Below are positions 25,001 to 33,408 of a DNA stretch of 64,000 nucleotides, piece by piece (position 1 is the first letter of the stretch; each line of letters begins with the position of its first letter). Where the stretch lies: contig NZ_CP030118.1 in the NCBI RefSeq assembly GCF_006968745.1, forward strand, positions 2,988,654-3,052,653. The letters are read 5' to 3'. The notes under the pieces were generated by a model. It was given only the letters and a program-made list of their open reading frames with translations, ran no database searches and was not told where the DNA came from. The stretch is from Brasilonema sennae CENA114 (GTDB taxonomy: Bacteria > Cyanobacteriota > Cyanobacteriia > Cyanobacteriales > Nostocaceae). Position numbers and translations under genes: made by a program.

Positions 25001-27101
25001 CTTCACGGATTTTGATGCGATAGTTTCCGGGATTTAACTCAACGAAGTTACCTTCCGACTGCTTCAAACTCGACAGGTAGTTTTCATCTAGAACATAACT
25101 ATTGCGTTTGCTATCTACTGTTAAAGTTTGAGGATTGAAGAAAGCCTTATTACTGGTTATTAAAAGGCTAATTGATCCACTATTGTCATTGTTGCTAACA
25201 TCAAAAAACAAGGCATGAAGAACTGCTTTTTGTTTTACTTCTAATTTCAAACTATCATTATAACCATTTAAGGTTGTCCAAGTTGCGCCAACCTCAAACC
25301 CTGTATTTTGATTGATAAATGTACTACCATCAGCCCCATATATCCAGAGTAGAACAAAAGGTTCTCCTTCTTTTTTTGCTTTGGCATATCTGTAGTGACC
25401 GCTAGTAATTCTGATATCAAAAGTCCCTTTTTGAAAAGTAAATGAAGTTGCAACATTTTGTTGCAGATTGTTCATTTGATCAGGGTTGATAACATAACAA
25501 TTGTTTTTGGTATCGATTGTTAAAACGCTCATACCTTCCTCGTTGATAGCTTTAATTTCTTGAGAAACTTTTGTCTTTTCAGATTTTTCCTCTGAGTTGA
25601 CTTCTGAAGCGGTTTGGGTCGTTAATACCGTCGCTGGTAAGTTGACTTCTGAGGTGCTTTGGGTTGTTACTACCCTTGCTGGTGAGTTAACTTCTGAAGT
25701 GGTTTTCGTCGTTACTACCGTTGCTGGTTCATAAAGAGTGATGCCTGCCCAACGACAGATAGGATCGGTTGTGGCAACTAAAGTTCCTTTACCTGTGGTA
25801 GTGTCGATACGGATTAACTGACCGTCTTTACCTAACTTAAAGAAGTTGCCAGTCACGCCATAGAGAACATCACCAACAAATTCCATGCTGGCAAGAGCAG
25901 CAAAGCCAATGTCCCCGATAGTTTTGACTTCACCTGTATCGAGGTTGCAGCTTGCTAATAACTTCTTCTTGTTGTAACCAATCAAGGTAATATAAGCTTT
26001 GCCATCAGCATCAAAGGCAACTTCGCCACAGTTGTAGTCTTTACCTGCTACCGCAAATACTAATGTACCTTTACCTGTTTCGAGATTAATAGCAATCAGC
26101 TGTTTAGCAGTTGTGGCGTAGAGGGTTTGACGCTGGCGATTATATGCTAAGCCAGCACAGGCAAAGCCAATATCACCAACTACAGTGGCATCACCTGAAT
26201 TTAGGTCAATTTTAACCAGTCGAGTCTTGTCGCCATCTCGAGTAAGTCCATATAGTTGAGAACCGACAAAAGCAATGTCAGAAACCTCTGTGACTATCTC
26301 GCCAATAAAAGTAGCTTTACCTCTGGCTAAATCCAGAGTGTAAAGTTTGCTTAATCGATTGGAGACACAATCTTGAATGTAAACTGCGCCGGGTTTGAGT
26401 TTAATAGTTTTAGCTGTGCGACTCCCACAGATAACTTTTTCTAAGACTTCACTAAAACCATTGATAGCGTCTTTATCCGTAAAAGATTGTCCACCTGTTG
26501 AGGTTGCAAGTCTGGCGTATTCGGTTTTGATACTTTCTTGATGCTTGCTCTTTGAAGTTCCAAAATAGGTGTGAACAGTCACTCCTGCTGCTTGGGCTTT
26601 TTGAATAGCTAAATCAGCAGCTTTAATATCCTCTCGATCTGTTTTATCTCCGCCCCCTTCGAGCGCTTCATCGCCGAGATAAAAGATCGCGCGTGTTGCA
26701 TCTGAGCGCCAGTCAAAATAATCTGAGATATCTTCAATGGCGCGAGCTGCATCTTCTTGAGCTCCTGCGTCTGCAACTTGTCCTTTTTTTCGACCCCTGA
26801 GCTTGGATTCTGACACCTTGCACTTTTGAGTCAGATAGGCTCTGATAGTTTGATCAAAGCTTGTACCTTTCCAAGTACCTTCTATGCCTAACCAAACAAC
26901 CCTTAAGTCTGAAGGACAACTGGATTTGGCTTTGGCGATCGCAGCAGCAGCAGCATTACTCAAACCCTGTGCTTCGTCTTTCATCGATGGACTCGTATCG
27001 ATAACAATGACTAAATCAACAGGAGGTATAGAGTTTGCTTGTTTACTCATGCTTTTTTCTTTTTTTCCCTTTTGGTTGAATTGGAAACCGAATAATTTCA
27101 T
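22083..27101 (-). CDS. vWA protein with propeller-like region, two beta modules and repeat-rich coiled C-terminal half
   Basis: 1672 aa without signal peptide or TM helix. A vWA domain (about 27-220) has the MIDAS motif DTSPS (35-39). About 245-450 has repeats of the SRLYTLDLARGKATFIGEI kind that look like a beta-propeller. A Thr/Ser linker (455-515) with repeats of TTxTxSEVN leads to two homologous modules of about 130 aa (520-790; LTIDTKNNCYVI and LTVDSKRNSYVL starts, each with ALLW/VLLWI and a late LFxD). A second Thr-rich linker carries twice SREPVG. Then a helical half: four short 37-41-aa units (EQKIRSNIGLIVNN type), four 117-aa units and the 80-aa tail shared with the neighbouring SBP gene. 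Start may instead be MSKQANS at 27050. Role inferred: cytosolic, metal-dependent adhesion or scaffold partner. Confidence 0.82.
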   Translation of the reverse strand: MKLFGFQFNQKGKKEKSMSKQANSIPPVDLVIVIDTSPSMKDEAQGLSNAAAAAIAKAKSSCPSDLRVVWLGIEGTWKGTSFDQTIRAYLTQKCKVSESKLRGRKKGQVADAGAQEDAARAIEDISDYFDWRSDATRAIFYLGDEALEGGGDKTDREDIKAADLAIQKAQAAGVTVHTYFGTSKSKHQESIKTEYARLATSTGGQSFTDKDAINGFSEVLEKVICGSRTAKTIKLKPGAVYIQDCVSNRLSKLYTLDLARGKATFIGEIVTEVSDIAFVGSQLYGLTRDGDKTRLVKIDLNSGDATVVGDIGFACAGLAYNRQRQTLYATTAKQLIAINLETGKGTLVFAVAGKDYNCGEVAFDADGKAYITLIGYNKKKLLASCNLDTGEVKTIGDIGFAALASMEFVGDVLYGVTGNFFKLGKDGQLIRIDTTTGKGTLVATTDPICRWAGITLYEPATVVTTKTTSEVNSPARVVTTQSTSEVNLPATVLTTQTASEVNSEEKSEKTKVSQEIKAINEEGMSVLTIDTKNNCYVINPDQMNNLQQNVATSFTFQKGTFDIRITSGHYRYAKAKKEGEPFVLLWIYGADGSTFINQNTGFEVGATWTTLNGYNDSLKLEVKQKAVLHALFFDVSNNDNSGSISLLITSNKAFFNPQTLTVDSKRNSYVLDENYLSSLKQSEGNFVELNPGNYRIKIREGSASYWSDSKKFNIEPWALLWVKGGKFITKLTGIEVEESWSSLNGLKDEVILEVKEKTTITGLFVDTYKEDNEGQIILAIEPVSAAELAEKKKQKTNTTSTTKTVTSQGQTTTTKTVTNIQSTGGPVSREPVGANSSSETVTNIQATGGSVSREPVGVNKFTIQINEAEYKQKLEERLQQISASFKVINENDAELEAKYWDQLEHWLLKNYEKHFKNLAIEVEKVRYTMDAYVEQMEFSVTQHLQDWSGYIDRLLQQRINVEISQRINQQISQYFDQNFEQKIRSNIGLIVNNILNKQELNQYIDRHVNQQIDQIFEQKIRSNIGLIVNSVLRKQELNQHIDQHVNGQIDQTFEQKIRNNVELIINNLVNQQQLNQYIDRHVDGQIDQTFEQKVRNNINLITQNIVNNNTDLDQYVSQQIDNTYEQKIRNHIPAITRNIVNNNEQLNQYFDQRLQHSVTNNTDVNNQIVNLVANSTEINNKISNLRNEWNQTFINLATQHVDELSNIVGGTDTFNRLIIQKIVNNNTDIDQYVSQQIDNTFEQKVQNNISAITRNIVNNNEQLNQYFDRRLQHSVTNNTDVNNQIVNLVANSTEIDNKISNLRNEWNQTFINLATRHVDELSNIIGGTDTFSRVITQKLVNHNADIDQYVSQQIDNTYEQKVQNNLHLITQKIVNNNEGLNQYIDRRLQHTVNNNTEVNNEIVNFVSNSPEINNKISNLRNEWNRTFINLATQHVNELSNIIGGTDTFNRLITQNLVNDNIELNQYISRQIDNTYEQKVQNNLHLITQKIVNNNEGLNQYIDRRLQQNVTNNIEINNEIVNFVVNSPEINNKINNVYRDIDIKIDNVRNEWSQTFINLVRQYVDQVINIIGDTDTFNTRIANIINIKVDDLVNQIITTKNELTVLMNNSDRQLYEWTLGELMAIKGCLTDREVLVEMLVTFSAELRTKLDGTACVDIKSVKPFKPALLQPKQ
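22330..24170 (-). repeat. In-gene tandem repeats of the vWA gene
   Basis: Four 351-bp class units (for example blocks starting near 22650, 23001 and 23364) plus four shorter units of about 110-125 bp near 23790-24170. The protein units are the same family as in the neighbouring gene; the short unit (QQID..FEQKIR.NI.LI..N...QLNQYIDR) looks like the ancestral block from which the long ones were built. Confidence 0.85.
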
Positions 27102-28308
27102 ACAGATCCCGTTTGAACTTCATAGGCAGATTTAGTTTGGTAACCCAAGGCAAATCTTTTGGCAGGAGTATTACAGAGGAGTTAGCACGGAAATTGCGAA
27201 CTCCTCCAAACTCTGTCAATGCACATTGTTACGTAAGCGCAAAGCGTACGCAAAATTATTCATATATGCAAACTGCCGTCTGCCGTCTACACTTTAAGCC
27301 TGTTCAAACTCCCCTGCGCCAAGGCGCAGGAAAATTTATATGTTTGGGATACTTAGATTGAATTTTTATTGAAACAGTGTTAATTCCTACCATTTTGGCT
27401 TGACAGCAGTTTTATCATAAATGAACCAACAATGCCTTGGCTCGCTAGGACTGTGGTTTACTTACGTGAAAATAGCTACAGAACTATCTCAAATATTTTT
27501 GAGCATTAAATGATTAGAAGACTTTACATCTTTTATTAGGTTACTTGCTTTGTTGGAATACAAAAATATATAAATTTCATATTTTTTTATTTCTTGATAG
27601 ATATTCACATATATCTTACTACACAATTTGGCTTATTTTTCAACATACTTGGTATTGATTTTTACTAAGAAAAAAGATAGAAATTTTAAATAGTAATCAT
27701 AAGATATGTGCTATTGTCAATTCATAAAATTCACATATTTGTGAACAAAAAATAAGATTTTGCTAAGCGAGACTTTATCCAAAATTATAATTTTTCCGAT
27801 TTTATCTAAAAAAATACAATGCCTACGCCAGCGGTACTAGCTTTGTCCAAGTGTTGTAGAACGGTAAATAATAGACAAGATTGCAAAAGTGAGATTTTTG
27901 ATGGTTCTGTTAAGCGTTAAGCGTTCCCGACAACTGCCACGAAGTTTAATGAAATGGCTGCAAAGTCTGTTGGAAACGAAAATGGCTGAATCTCTTTAAT
28001 CGACAGGATTACAAGCTGGTAAGGCATAATTATCTCTGGCATTGCGAAAATGAGCAAACGGACAGTTATTTGCTGTCCTTCCTTTATATAAATGCAAGCA
28101 AAATCAACTTATGCACCAGTAGATAGAGGGAAATTCTTGCGAAATCTGACTATTGCAGAACCGCACGGAAGTTGGCACTTTTTGCGCAATTCATATAATA
28201 GTTTATTTATAAAGTGCGTAATAGGTCGCTTCAATCAAATCTTTCAAGCTTTATGATAAAGAGTAGACTAGGGAACAAATATTTGAGTTTGGAGGCTTGG
28301 ACTTATTG
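27102..28308. other. 1.2-kb non-coding, AT-rich region
   Basis: No convincing gene. It contains a block (27403-27480) that matches 17889-17980 (AATGAACCA, then CAATGCCTTG, GGACTGTGGTTTA), so the two-gene repeat locus is bracketed by copies of it. A short frame at 27901-27999 ends ...MAESL and may be a degraded end of some gene, but I cannot name it. Promoters of the vWA gene and the lyase gene must lie here. Confidence 0.5.
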
Positions 28309-28962
28309 ATGGACGCAATGGAGTTTTTTCAACAAAGTGCTGGTTCTTGGCGATCGCAACGCACAACCCATCACCTCGCCTTCAAACGATCTGAGGTTGG
28401 TGAGTCGCAAATCCAGGTAGATGCTCTGGCGGCGGACGATCCAGAAATCATTGCTTTATGTGAATTCCATCAGATTGATGCAAGTCTGGCTATTGGGGGT
28501 TGCAGCGTCAGATGGGGAGGCTCAATGGGCTGGGATCAAGAGGGCGAAAATCACGAGGGAAACACTGTATTCGCTTTGGTACCTGATACAGATAATCCTC
28601 GGCAAGGTCGATTACTGCGCGATAGAGGCTATGCTGAAATCGTGCCGGTTGTTGGTCAGTACCACATGGATGATGATGGTGGACTGGTTCTGATCACCGA
28701 ATATGACACCATGAGTTCAATTGAGCGGTTCTGGTTTGCCAGTCCTGATTTGCGAATGCGTTGCAGTACAGTGAAACGCTTCGGCGGATTCAACACAGCA
28801 TCATTCTGCACTGAAAGCCGCGTTGGGGCAGATTCATTGAGCCATCCAGAAGTTAATCAGGGGGATGCGATCGTATCGGATGTAACCCCGACTCAAGCTC
28901 AAGAAGTCCTTCAAGCCCGACAAGACACCTCCCCACAATATTTCTCTTTGTTAGGTTGGTGA
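28309..28962 (+). CDS. cpcS: CpcS/CpeS-type phycobiliprotein lyase
   Basis: About 217 aa of lipocalin-like beta-barrel lyase: EFFQQSAGSWRSQRTTHHLAFKR at the start, then GSMGWDQEGENHEGNTVFALVPD, RGYAEIVPVVGQYHMDDDGGL and WFASPDLRMRCSTVKRFGGF, the CpcS/CpeS family order. These enzymes attach bilins to Cys82-equivalent sites of phycobiliproteins. A GGAGG ends 13 bases before the ATG at 28309; a second ATG at 28318 directly starts the family sequence, and an upstream TTG at 28297 is too close to the GGAGG. The last 40 residues (SHPEVNQGDAIVSD...) extend past the usual domain. Substrate (phycocyanin, allophycocyanin or phycoerythrin beta) is not decidable from sequence alone. Confidence 0.88.
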   Translation: MDAMEFFQQSAGSWRSQRTTHHLAFKRSEVGESQIQVDALAADDPEIIALCEFHQIDASLAIGGCSVRWGGSMGWDQEGENHEGNTVFALVPDTDNPRQGRLLRDRGYAEIVPVVGQYHMDDDGGLVLITEYDTMSSIERFWFASPDLRMRCSTVKRFGGFNTASFCTESRVGADSLSHPEVNQGDAIVSDVTPTQAQEVLQARQDTSPQYFSLLGW

Positions 28963-29519
28963 TTGATTGTCATAGCACTGACGCATACACCCGTGGAGTC
29001 GAGTATCTGCGGGTGGCACAAAGCTTTGTGCTAGATCCAGCGATGGTGGATGTGATGGAGAACCTACGCGATCGCATGACCATCTGTACTTGGATTGGCA
29101 AAAACATTGATGTGGTAAATGAATCTCTGCGAAACTGTCTAGAAGCTTGCCACGAATGTTTCTACCCTGAAGTACGTCGCGCTATGAGAATCTTTGCAGT
29201 TCCCCTAGCTCAATCATTTGGGCTAGATGGTTTATGTAACATTTCGACAATCCCAATCACAATCTTAATCGATGCAGGTCGAGTCGCTCCACAGAATTGG
29301 TTGAGTATTGTTGCTCATGAATATGCCCATGCTCATCTAGGTACTCCCGGTCATCATCAAGATTTTGCAGCGGTTCTGTTCCATCTCTGTCTCGGGCTAG
29401 GACTAGAAACACCTGGGGCGCAAATGGACGCGACAATCTTACGTAGCTGGCCCCCCTACCCTTCAATCCTAGACCCGTTGGCATTTTGGAGAGGAGAAAC
29501 CCTTCACCACGGCGATTAA
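28959..29519 (+). CDS. Metallopeptidase-like protein coupled to cpcS
   Basis: A 186-187-aa protein whose GTG start (28959; a TTG at 28956 is possible) overlaps the cpcS stop by 4 bp (GTGA). It holds a zincin-like motif IVAHEYAHAHLGTPGHHQDF: HExxH as HEYAH, with further His residues (HAH, GHHQDF) able to be the third ligand. No signal peptide, so cytosolic. I cannot place it in a named family. Translational coupling to a bilin lyase suggests a role around phycobiliprotein maturation or turnover; that is inference. Ends with a metal-rich-looking LHHGD. Confidence 0.68.
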   Translation: MIDCHSTDAYTRGVEYLRVAQSFVLDPAMVDVMENLRDRMTICTWIGKNIDVVNESLRNCLEACHECFYPEVRRAMRIFAVPLAQSFGLDGLCNISTIPITILIDAGRVAPQNWLSIVAHEYAHAHLGTPGHHQDFAAVLFHLCLGLGLETPGAQMDATILRSWPPYPSILDPLAFWRGETLHHGD

Positions 29520-29570
29520 ACTGAATTAATGGTGCCTGTAGAACTATCCCCAACTGTAACTGTCTTTAAT

Positions 29571-29607
29571 TTTGAATTTTGAATTTTGAATTTTGAATTT
29601 TGAATTG
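29571..29607. repeat. TTTTGAA tandem repeat
   Basis: Five to six copies of a 7-bp unit (TTTTGAA) directly after the metallopeptidase gene and before the convergent potB stop. Same heptamer periodicity as the other tandem repeats in the window. A shorter set is at 47754-47768. Confidence 0.8.
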
Positions 29608-30525
29608 TTATTGCCTTGGTGTCGCCTCGCCAAACTTAATTAAAAGAGCAATAGCCAGACTGACAACCAAGATGATCGTCATACTTAAAGCCGAACCAAA
29701 TCCCCAATTTTGAGTAGATCCAAGAAACTGATTATAAACTAGCCGCGCTGCTGTCATACTAGAAGCACCGCCAAGTAATTCTGGATTGACAAAATCCCCA
29801 AATGCAGTGATAAATACCAAAAAAGAACCACTGGTAATTCCAGTGAGAGTTTGTGGAACCGTGACTTTCCAAAAAGTTTGTATAGGATTCGCGCCTAAAT
29901 CAGCTGCTGCTTCTAGCAAACGCTTATCTAGTTTTTCTAGCGCTGCATATAAAATCAAAACTATATAAGGCAGCAAGCTGTAGCTCATGCCAATTAAGAC
30001 GGCTGGACTGCTGTTAAGGACATCTAAAGTTGGTAAACTCAAACTGCTAAGAACACTGTTGAGTAATCCAGTCGGACGCAAAATTGTAATCCAAGCATAA
30101 GAGCGGAGTAAAGAGGAAGTCCACAAAGGCAAGACAAAGCCAATCAGAAGCAAATTTCGCCAACGCTCTTGTGCCATTTGAGCAATCCAATAAGCGACTG
30201 GGAAACCCAAGGTTAAACAAATGATTGTGGAGGTGAGTGCAAAAAAGAGCGATCGCCCCACAACTTGCAAATATAAAGGGTCAAATATCCGGATGTAATT
30301 ATCCAATCCACTGGGATTGACTAAATCCCCAGGTCGAATATTTGGTACCAAACTCAACTCAAAAATGATCAGTGTTGGTAGCACCAGCAAAAGTAACAAC
30401 CAAATTCCCGCTGGTGCAAGCAGTACCAAGGGTTGTAGCCAGCTTAGCCGTGGATGCTCCCATTTTGGCGCTTTGGCAATATCACTTGGGGAATGTAATT
30501 GAGGATGAGGAATTTGAGTAGACAC
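29608..30525 (-). CDS. potB: PotB-type ABC transporter permease
   Basis: A 305-aa permease with six hydrophobic helices (first at about 32-52, LVLLAPAGIWLLLLLVLP) and the EAA loop EAAADLGANPIQTFWKVTVP, the place that contacts the ATPase. Sequence style (SGLDNYIRIFDP, LGFPVAYWIAQM, LPLWTSSLLRSYAWITIL, FGDFVNPELLGG) is that of spermidine/putrescine PotB. It imports polyamines (or related cations) across the inner membrane together with PotA, PotC and PotD, none of which is in the window downstream; the downstream side faces convergent genes, so partners may lie elsewhere. Upstream on the same strand is an unrelated DUF1822 gene. Confidence 0.85.
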   Translation of the reverse strand: MSTQIPHPQLHSPSDIAKAPKWEHPRLSWLQPLVLLAPAGIWLLLLLVLPTLIIFELSLVPNIRPGDLVNPSGLDNYIRIFDPLYLQVVGRSLFFALTSTIICLTLGFPVAYWIAQMAQERWRNLLLIGFVLPLWTSSLLRSYAWITILRPTGLLNSVLSSLSLPTLDVLNSSPAVLIGMSYSLLPYIVLILYAALEKLDKRLLEAAADLGANPIQTFWKVTVPQTLTGITSGSFLVFITAFGDFVNPELLGGASSMTAARLVYNQFLGSTQNWGFGSALSMTIILVVSLAIALLIKFGEATPRQ

Positions 30526-30550
30526 AAGTTTCTAAAACTAATTTTTTCAT

Positions 30551-30669
30551 GCAGTGTTTTGAAAATAAAAAGTCAGGGAAAGAAGATTTTTTTTGTGTGT
30601 TGCTGAACGCAGCGTTTTGAAAATAAGAAGTCAGGGAAAGAAGATTTTTTTGTATGTTGGTGAACGCAG
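30551..30669. repeat. Direct repeat, 57-58 bp, two copies
   Basis: Two adjacent copies (30551-30608 and 30609-30665) sharing GTTTTGAAAATAA, AAGTCAGGGAAAGAAGATTTTTT and TGAACGCAG with few differences, ending in a third GCAG. Non-coding, between potB and the DUF1822 gene. Confidence 0.8.
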
Positions 30670-30683
30670 TTTATAATGACTAC

Positions 30684-31862
30684 TTAAAAATACAATATTT
30701 CAGATTCATAGTCTTCTGGAGTTGGCTCTATCTGCCAAACCAATCCTTCGCGAGACTCGCCCAAAGCGACTTCAATGTAAAGTCTCTCTTTAGGAGTTGT
30801 AGCTTTTACTTGATTACCATCGAATGGCTGTAAATCTTCAGTCAGGAGTTTCAATATAAATCCACTGGGAATCCGCTCGTCTCTATTTCCATTTCGCAGT
30901 TCAAAGCGCCATATATTATTTTCAATATTACCTTTAGGTTGTAACCGCAATTCGTATCCTTGTCCATCAATGGTTAATCTCCGTACCATTGTTGGCAATT
31001 CAGCTTCCTGTACTGAACCCCGTGATCCTTGAAAACTGGACTGTAACTCGATACTTCCCCAACCAAATTTTTGGGCAAAATCTGAGACACCACCTTGCAC
31101 CCATTCACGAATCGACCACTGTGGTTGCATTCCTTGACGTTGTTCGTACAAACGTTGTCTCCAACCTCCATGTTCTAGGAGTGCTCCCCACGTTTGAAAC
31201 GGTACTGCCAGGCGTGGTAGGATAAGCGCGGAATTTCCTAAACGTTTAAGCAAGTTTTCTGCTTGTGTGACAGATAAAGTTGGTAAGGGGGCAGTTTCTG
31301 TGCGAGTCACTTCTTCTGGACATATTTGACGCGCCATCCACAGGATATTTAGATTAGAAATCAAATTTTCTGCATCTAAACAGTAAGCGCGATCGCCCGC
31401 ATCATAAGTTCCCATATTCTTAAGTTGCGCTTGGGTTGTATACCCCGAAACCCGAATACAGCCCTCTTCCAAATTGACTTGCACTGCTACATAATAATCA
31501 GCACTCCAGCTAGGAATGTCCACCCATTCTTGAGGAACACGCAATTCGTCCAAATCAACCGCCTCAGTCGGGATCAATACCATTCGTGACGTTCCAAAGG
31601 AAATACCTGTACCATTGACGACTTCCCAAATGCTTGGATTAGCCGCTGCTTTAGGAAAAGCAGTCGCATCAGGAGCGTATTCATCCCGTACCCAAGGTAA
31701 AAAAGTGTTTAAGCTTAAGCGGTTGAGATACGCAATCCAACGACGATTAGAACTAGAAAAAGCTTGGCTTTGTTCCCAAGCCTTTGTTTGCTCGGTTTCA
31801 GGAATTTCTAACCACAAATCTGTAGAGTTTGTCAGTGTTAGTGTGCTTTGGTTGAATGTCAT
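30684..31862 (-). CDS. DUF1822 family protein
   Basis: A 392-aa soluble protein matching the cyanobacterial DUF1822 pattern: ...RRWIAYLNRLSLNTFLPWVRDE near the start, then SWSADYYVAVQVNLEEGCIRVSGYTT and CLDAENLI. No signal peptide or membrane helix. DUF1822 genes commonly follow a sigma-70-like regulator, and here the sigma-like gene is 12 bp upstream on the same strand, so this is the usual two-gene unit. Function unknown; likely part of a regulatory module in which CHAT or CHASE2 proteins may also take part (those occur at 47-50 kb in this window, not adjacent). Confidence 0.82.
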   Translation of the reverse strand: MTFNQSTLTLTNSTDLWLEIPETEQTKAWEQSQAFSSSNRRWIAYLNRLSLNTFLPWVRDEYAPDATAFPKAAANPSIWEVVNGTGISFGTSRMVLIPTEAVDLDELRVPQEWVDIPSWSADYYVAVQVNLEEGCIRVSGYTTQAQLKNMGTYDAGDRAYCLDAENLISNLNILWMARQICPEEVTRTETAPLPTLSVTQAENLLKRLGNSALILPRLAVPFQTWGALLEHGGWRQRLYEQRQGMQPQWSIREWVQGGVSDFAQKFGWGSIELQSSFQGSRGSVQEAELPTMVRRLTIDGQGYELRLQPKGNIENNIWRFELRNGNRDERIPSGFILKLLTEDLQPFDGNQVKATTPKERLYIEVALGESREGLVWQIEPTPEDYESEILYF

Positions 31863-31874
31863 GGTGATGTGCTC

Positions 31875-33074
31875 CTATTGTAGGGAGGGACGGCTATAGT
31901 GAACTTTTAACCATTCCTCTAAAGTTGTGCTGATATAGCTTAGTACCAGTGAGTCTAGAGAAATATGCAGCGATTCTTTAGTCCAAGTAGCAAGTTTGAG
32001 TAATAATGTGTCTTTAGACTTGCCGAGCCGACGAGAAACAGTGTACTGCTTCACTCCTAATTCTTGTGCAATCTGCTGTTGAGTCAACCCCTGGCTATAG
32101 TAAAGTTTTATGATGTTTTGCGCTTCTGGATCCAGTTCGTTCAAAGATGCGATTAAGACAGTACTGATTTGTGATTGCTTTGACTGTCGTTCAAGCAGTT
32201 CTTCTTGAGCAATCACTTCTGTCAGTAAGGATTCCTGCTGGAGTTGCGGTAAAAAATCTTGGAATTCCCCAGAATCGTCCTCCCCTTTCGGGGCATTCAG
32301 GGAATTCACATTTGGGTACAAGTAAGCGCGGATAGCTTTTGCACAAGCAAGTAGCCATTTTTCTATTGTTTCAATACTAGACTCTGCTCCTGGTTGTGAA
32401 AGTTGAGTCTGGCGTTGAAAGTTATAAAGTTGGGCGATCGCTTTCCATGTAGCATCATCTGGTCTTGTCAGTTTGCGAGTATTAGTTGGTTGCTGTGGAG
32501 CATATAGGGACTGGTAACATTTCCAAGCTAATACATAACGCTCTATTATGTCCGGATTCAGTGCAACATTTTGTAAAGATTCCACTAACCGCTTTTGAGT
32601 GATTTTGCGCAACAATCGCCAATCAGTACAAATATCAACTTCGTTCTGCTGGCGCAGCATTTCCTTGATCTCGCTGCTAAAAATCGCACTGGCGTAATTC
32701 TTGAGGTTAAAACCCATTTCGGGTTTAAAGCCTTTCAAAACTTTATCTGTGCGAGTTGCTACCATTTGGAAGCAGTCTGACAAAGTGTTTTGTCCAGGGG
32801 AAAAACTAGCAACTGTTTTGTGAGCTGCCCAATAGCATACTTCTTGTAAATAAGCTGACAGATGTCCTCTTCCCAGACTTTCAGGTTTTTCATGCCACAA
32901 TTTATACCAAAAAGCAACCCAAAAATTATCAGAATTTTCTGGTTCTGATAGACGCGCCTGAGAGTTGAGCATATTTCGACGTAGTTTAGCATCGCTAGCC
33001 CAACCAATGACTCTGTCAGCGTCGAATTGTAAGAAAGTTGTAAATAGCTCAGTAATACCTTGACGGGGACGCAT
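31875..33074 (-). CDS. Sigma-70-like regulator with C-terminal region-4 HTH
   Basis: A 399-aa protein. The end holds a sigma region 4-like HTH (LNELDPEAQNIIKLYYSQGLTQQQIAQELGVKQYTVSRRLGKSKD, about 310-355) preceded by a long helical segment with sigma-2-like features (FNLKNYASAIFSSEIKEMLRQQNE). It is larger than typical ECF factors and fits the cyanobacterial family linked to DUF1822. It probably directs RNA polymerase to a small regulon. It lies 12 bp upstream of the DUF1822 gene. No obvious anti-sigma gene is adjacent. Confidence 0.75.
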   Translation of the reverse strand: MRPRQGITELFTTFLQFDADRVIGWASDAKLRRNMLNSQARLSEPENSDNFWVAFWYKLWHEKPESLGRGHLSAYLQEVCYWAAHKTVASFSPGQNTLSDCFQMVATRTDKVLKGFKPEMGFNLKNYASAIFSSEIKEMLRQQNEVDICTDWRLLRKITQKRLVESLQNVALNPDIIERYVLAWKCYQSLYAPQQPTNTRKLTRPDDATWKAIAQLYNFQRQTQLSQPGAESSIETIEKWLLACAKAIRAYLYPNVNSLNAPKGEDDSGEFQDFLPQLQQESLLTEVIAQEELLERQSKQSQISTVLIASLNELDPEAQNIIKLYYSQGLTQQQIAQELGVKQYTVSRRLGKSKDTLLLKLATWTKESLHISLDSLVLSYISTTLEEWLKVHYSRPSLQ

Positions 33075-33408
33075 AAACTAAGCAACTCGTAAATGGTCTA
33101 CTAAATAACTTAAAAAAGGATCATGACATAAATATATAGGCGCATGACAAATACACTTATGCAGTCCCTAAGGGTGCGACAACACTTACAGCCAGGTTTT
33201 GCCCTTAAGGTATCATACTTGAATCATTTTTGCATTTGAAAACGCTAAATGCTTTGCTGTGAAATAAAGCACCTTTCCCGCGCCACCCTTTAACTGTATT
33301 GGCAGGGGGCAGGAAGAGGGGAGGAGGGAGAAAGAATTAGAAACCCATGATTTGTATCAGGCGCGATCATGAAATGGCATTTATACAATAAAAATTTTCA
33401 GAATATGC
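33075..33408. other. Intergenic region before the sigma-like gene
   Basis: About 330 bp between the end of the helicase gene and the start of the sigma-like gene (both minus). A purine-rich patch GGGGGCAGGAAGAGGGGAGG lies at 33305-33325. No gene or clear hairpin terminator seen. Confidence 0.4.

Noticed and set aside
27113..27361. Plus-strand 82-codon frame
   Set aside because: Odd composition and no recognisable domain; overlaps the likely promoter region of the vWA gene.
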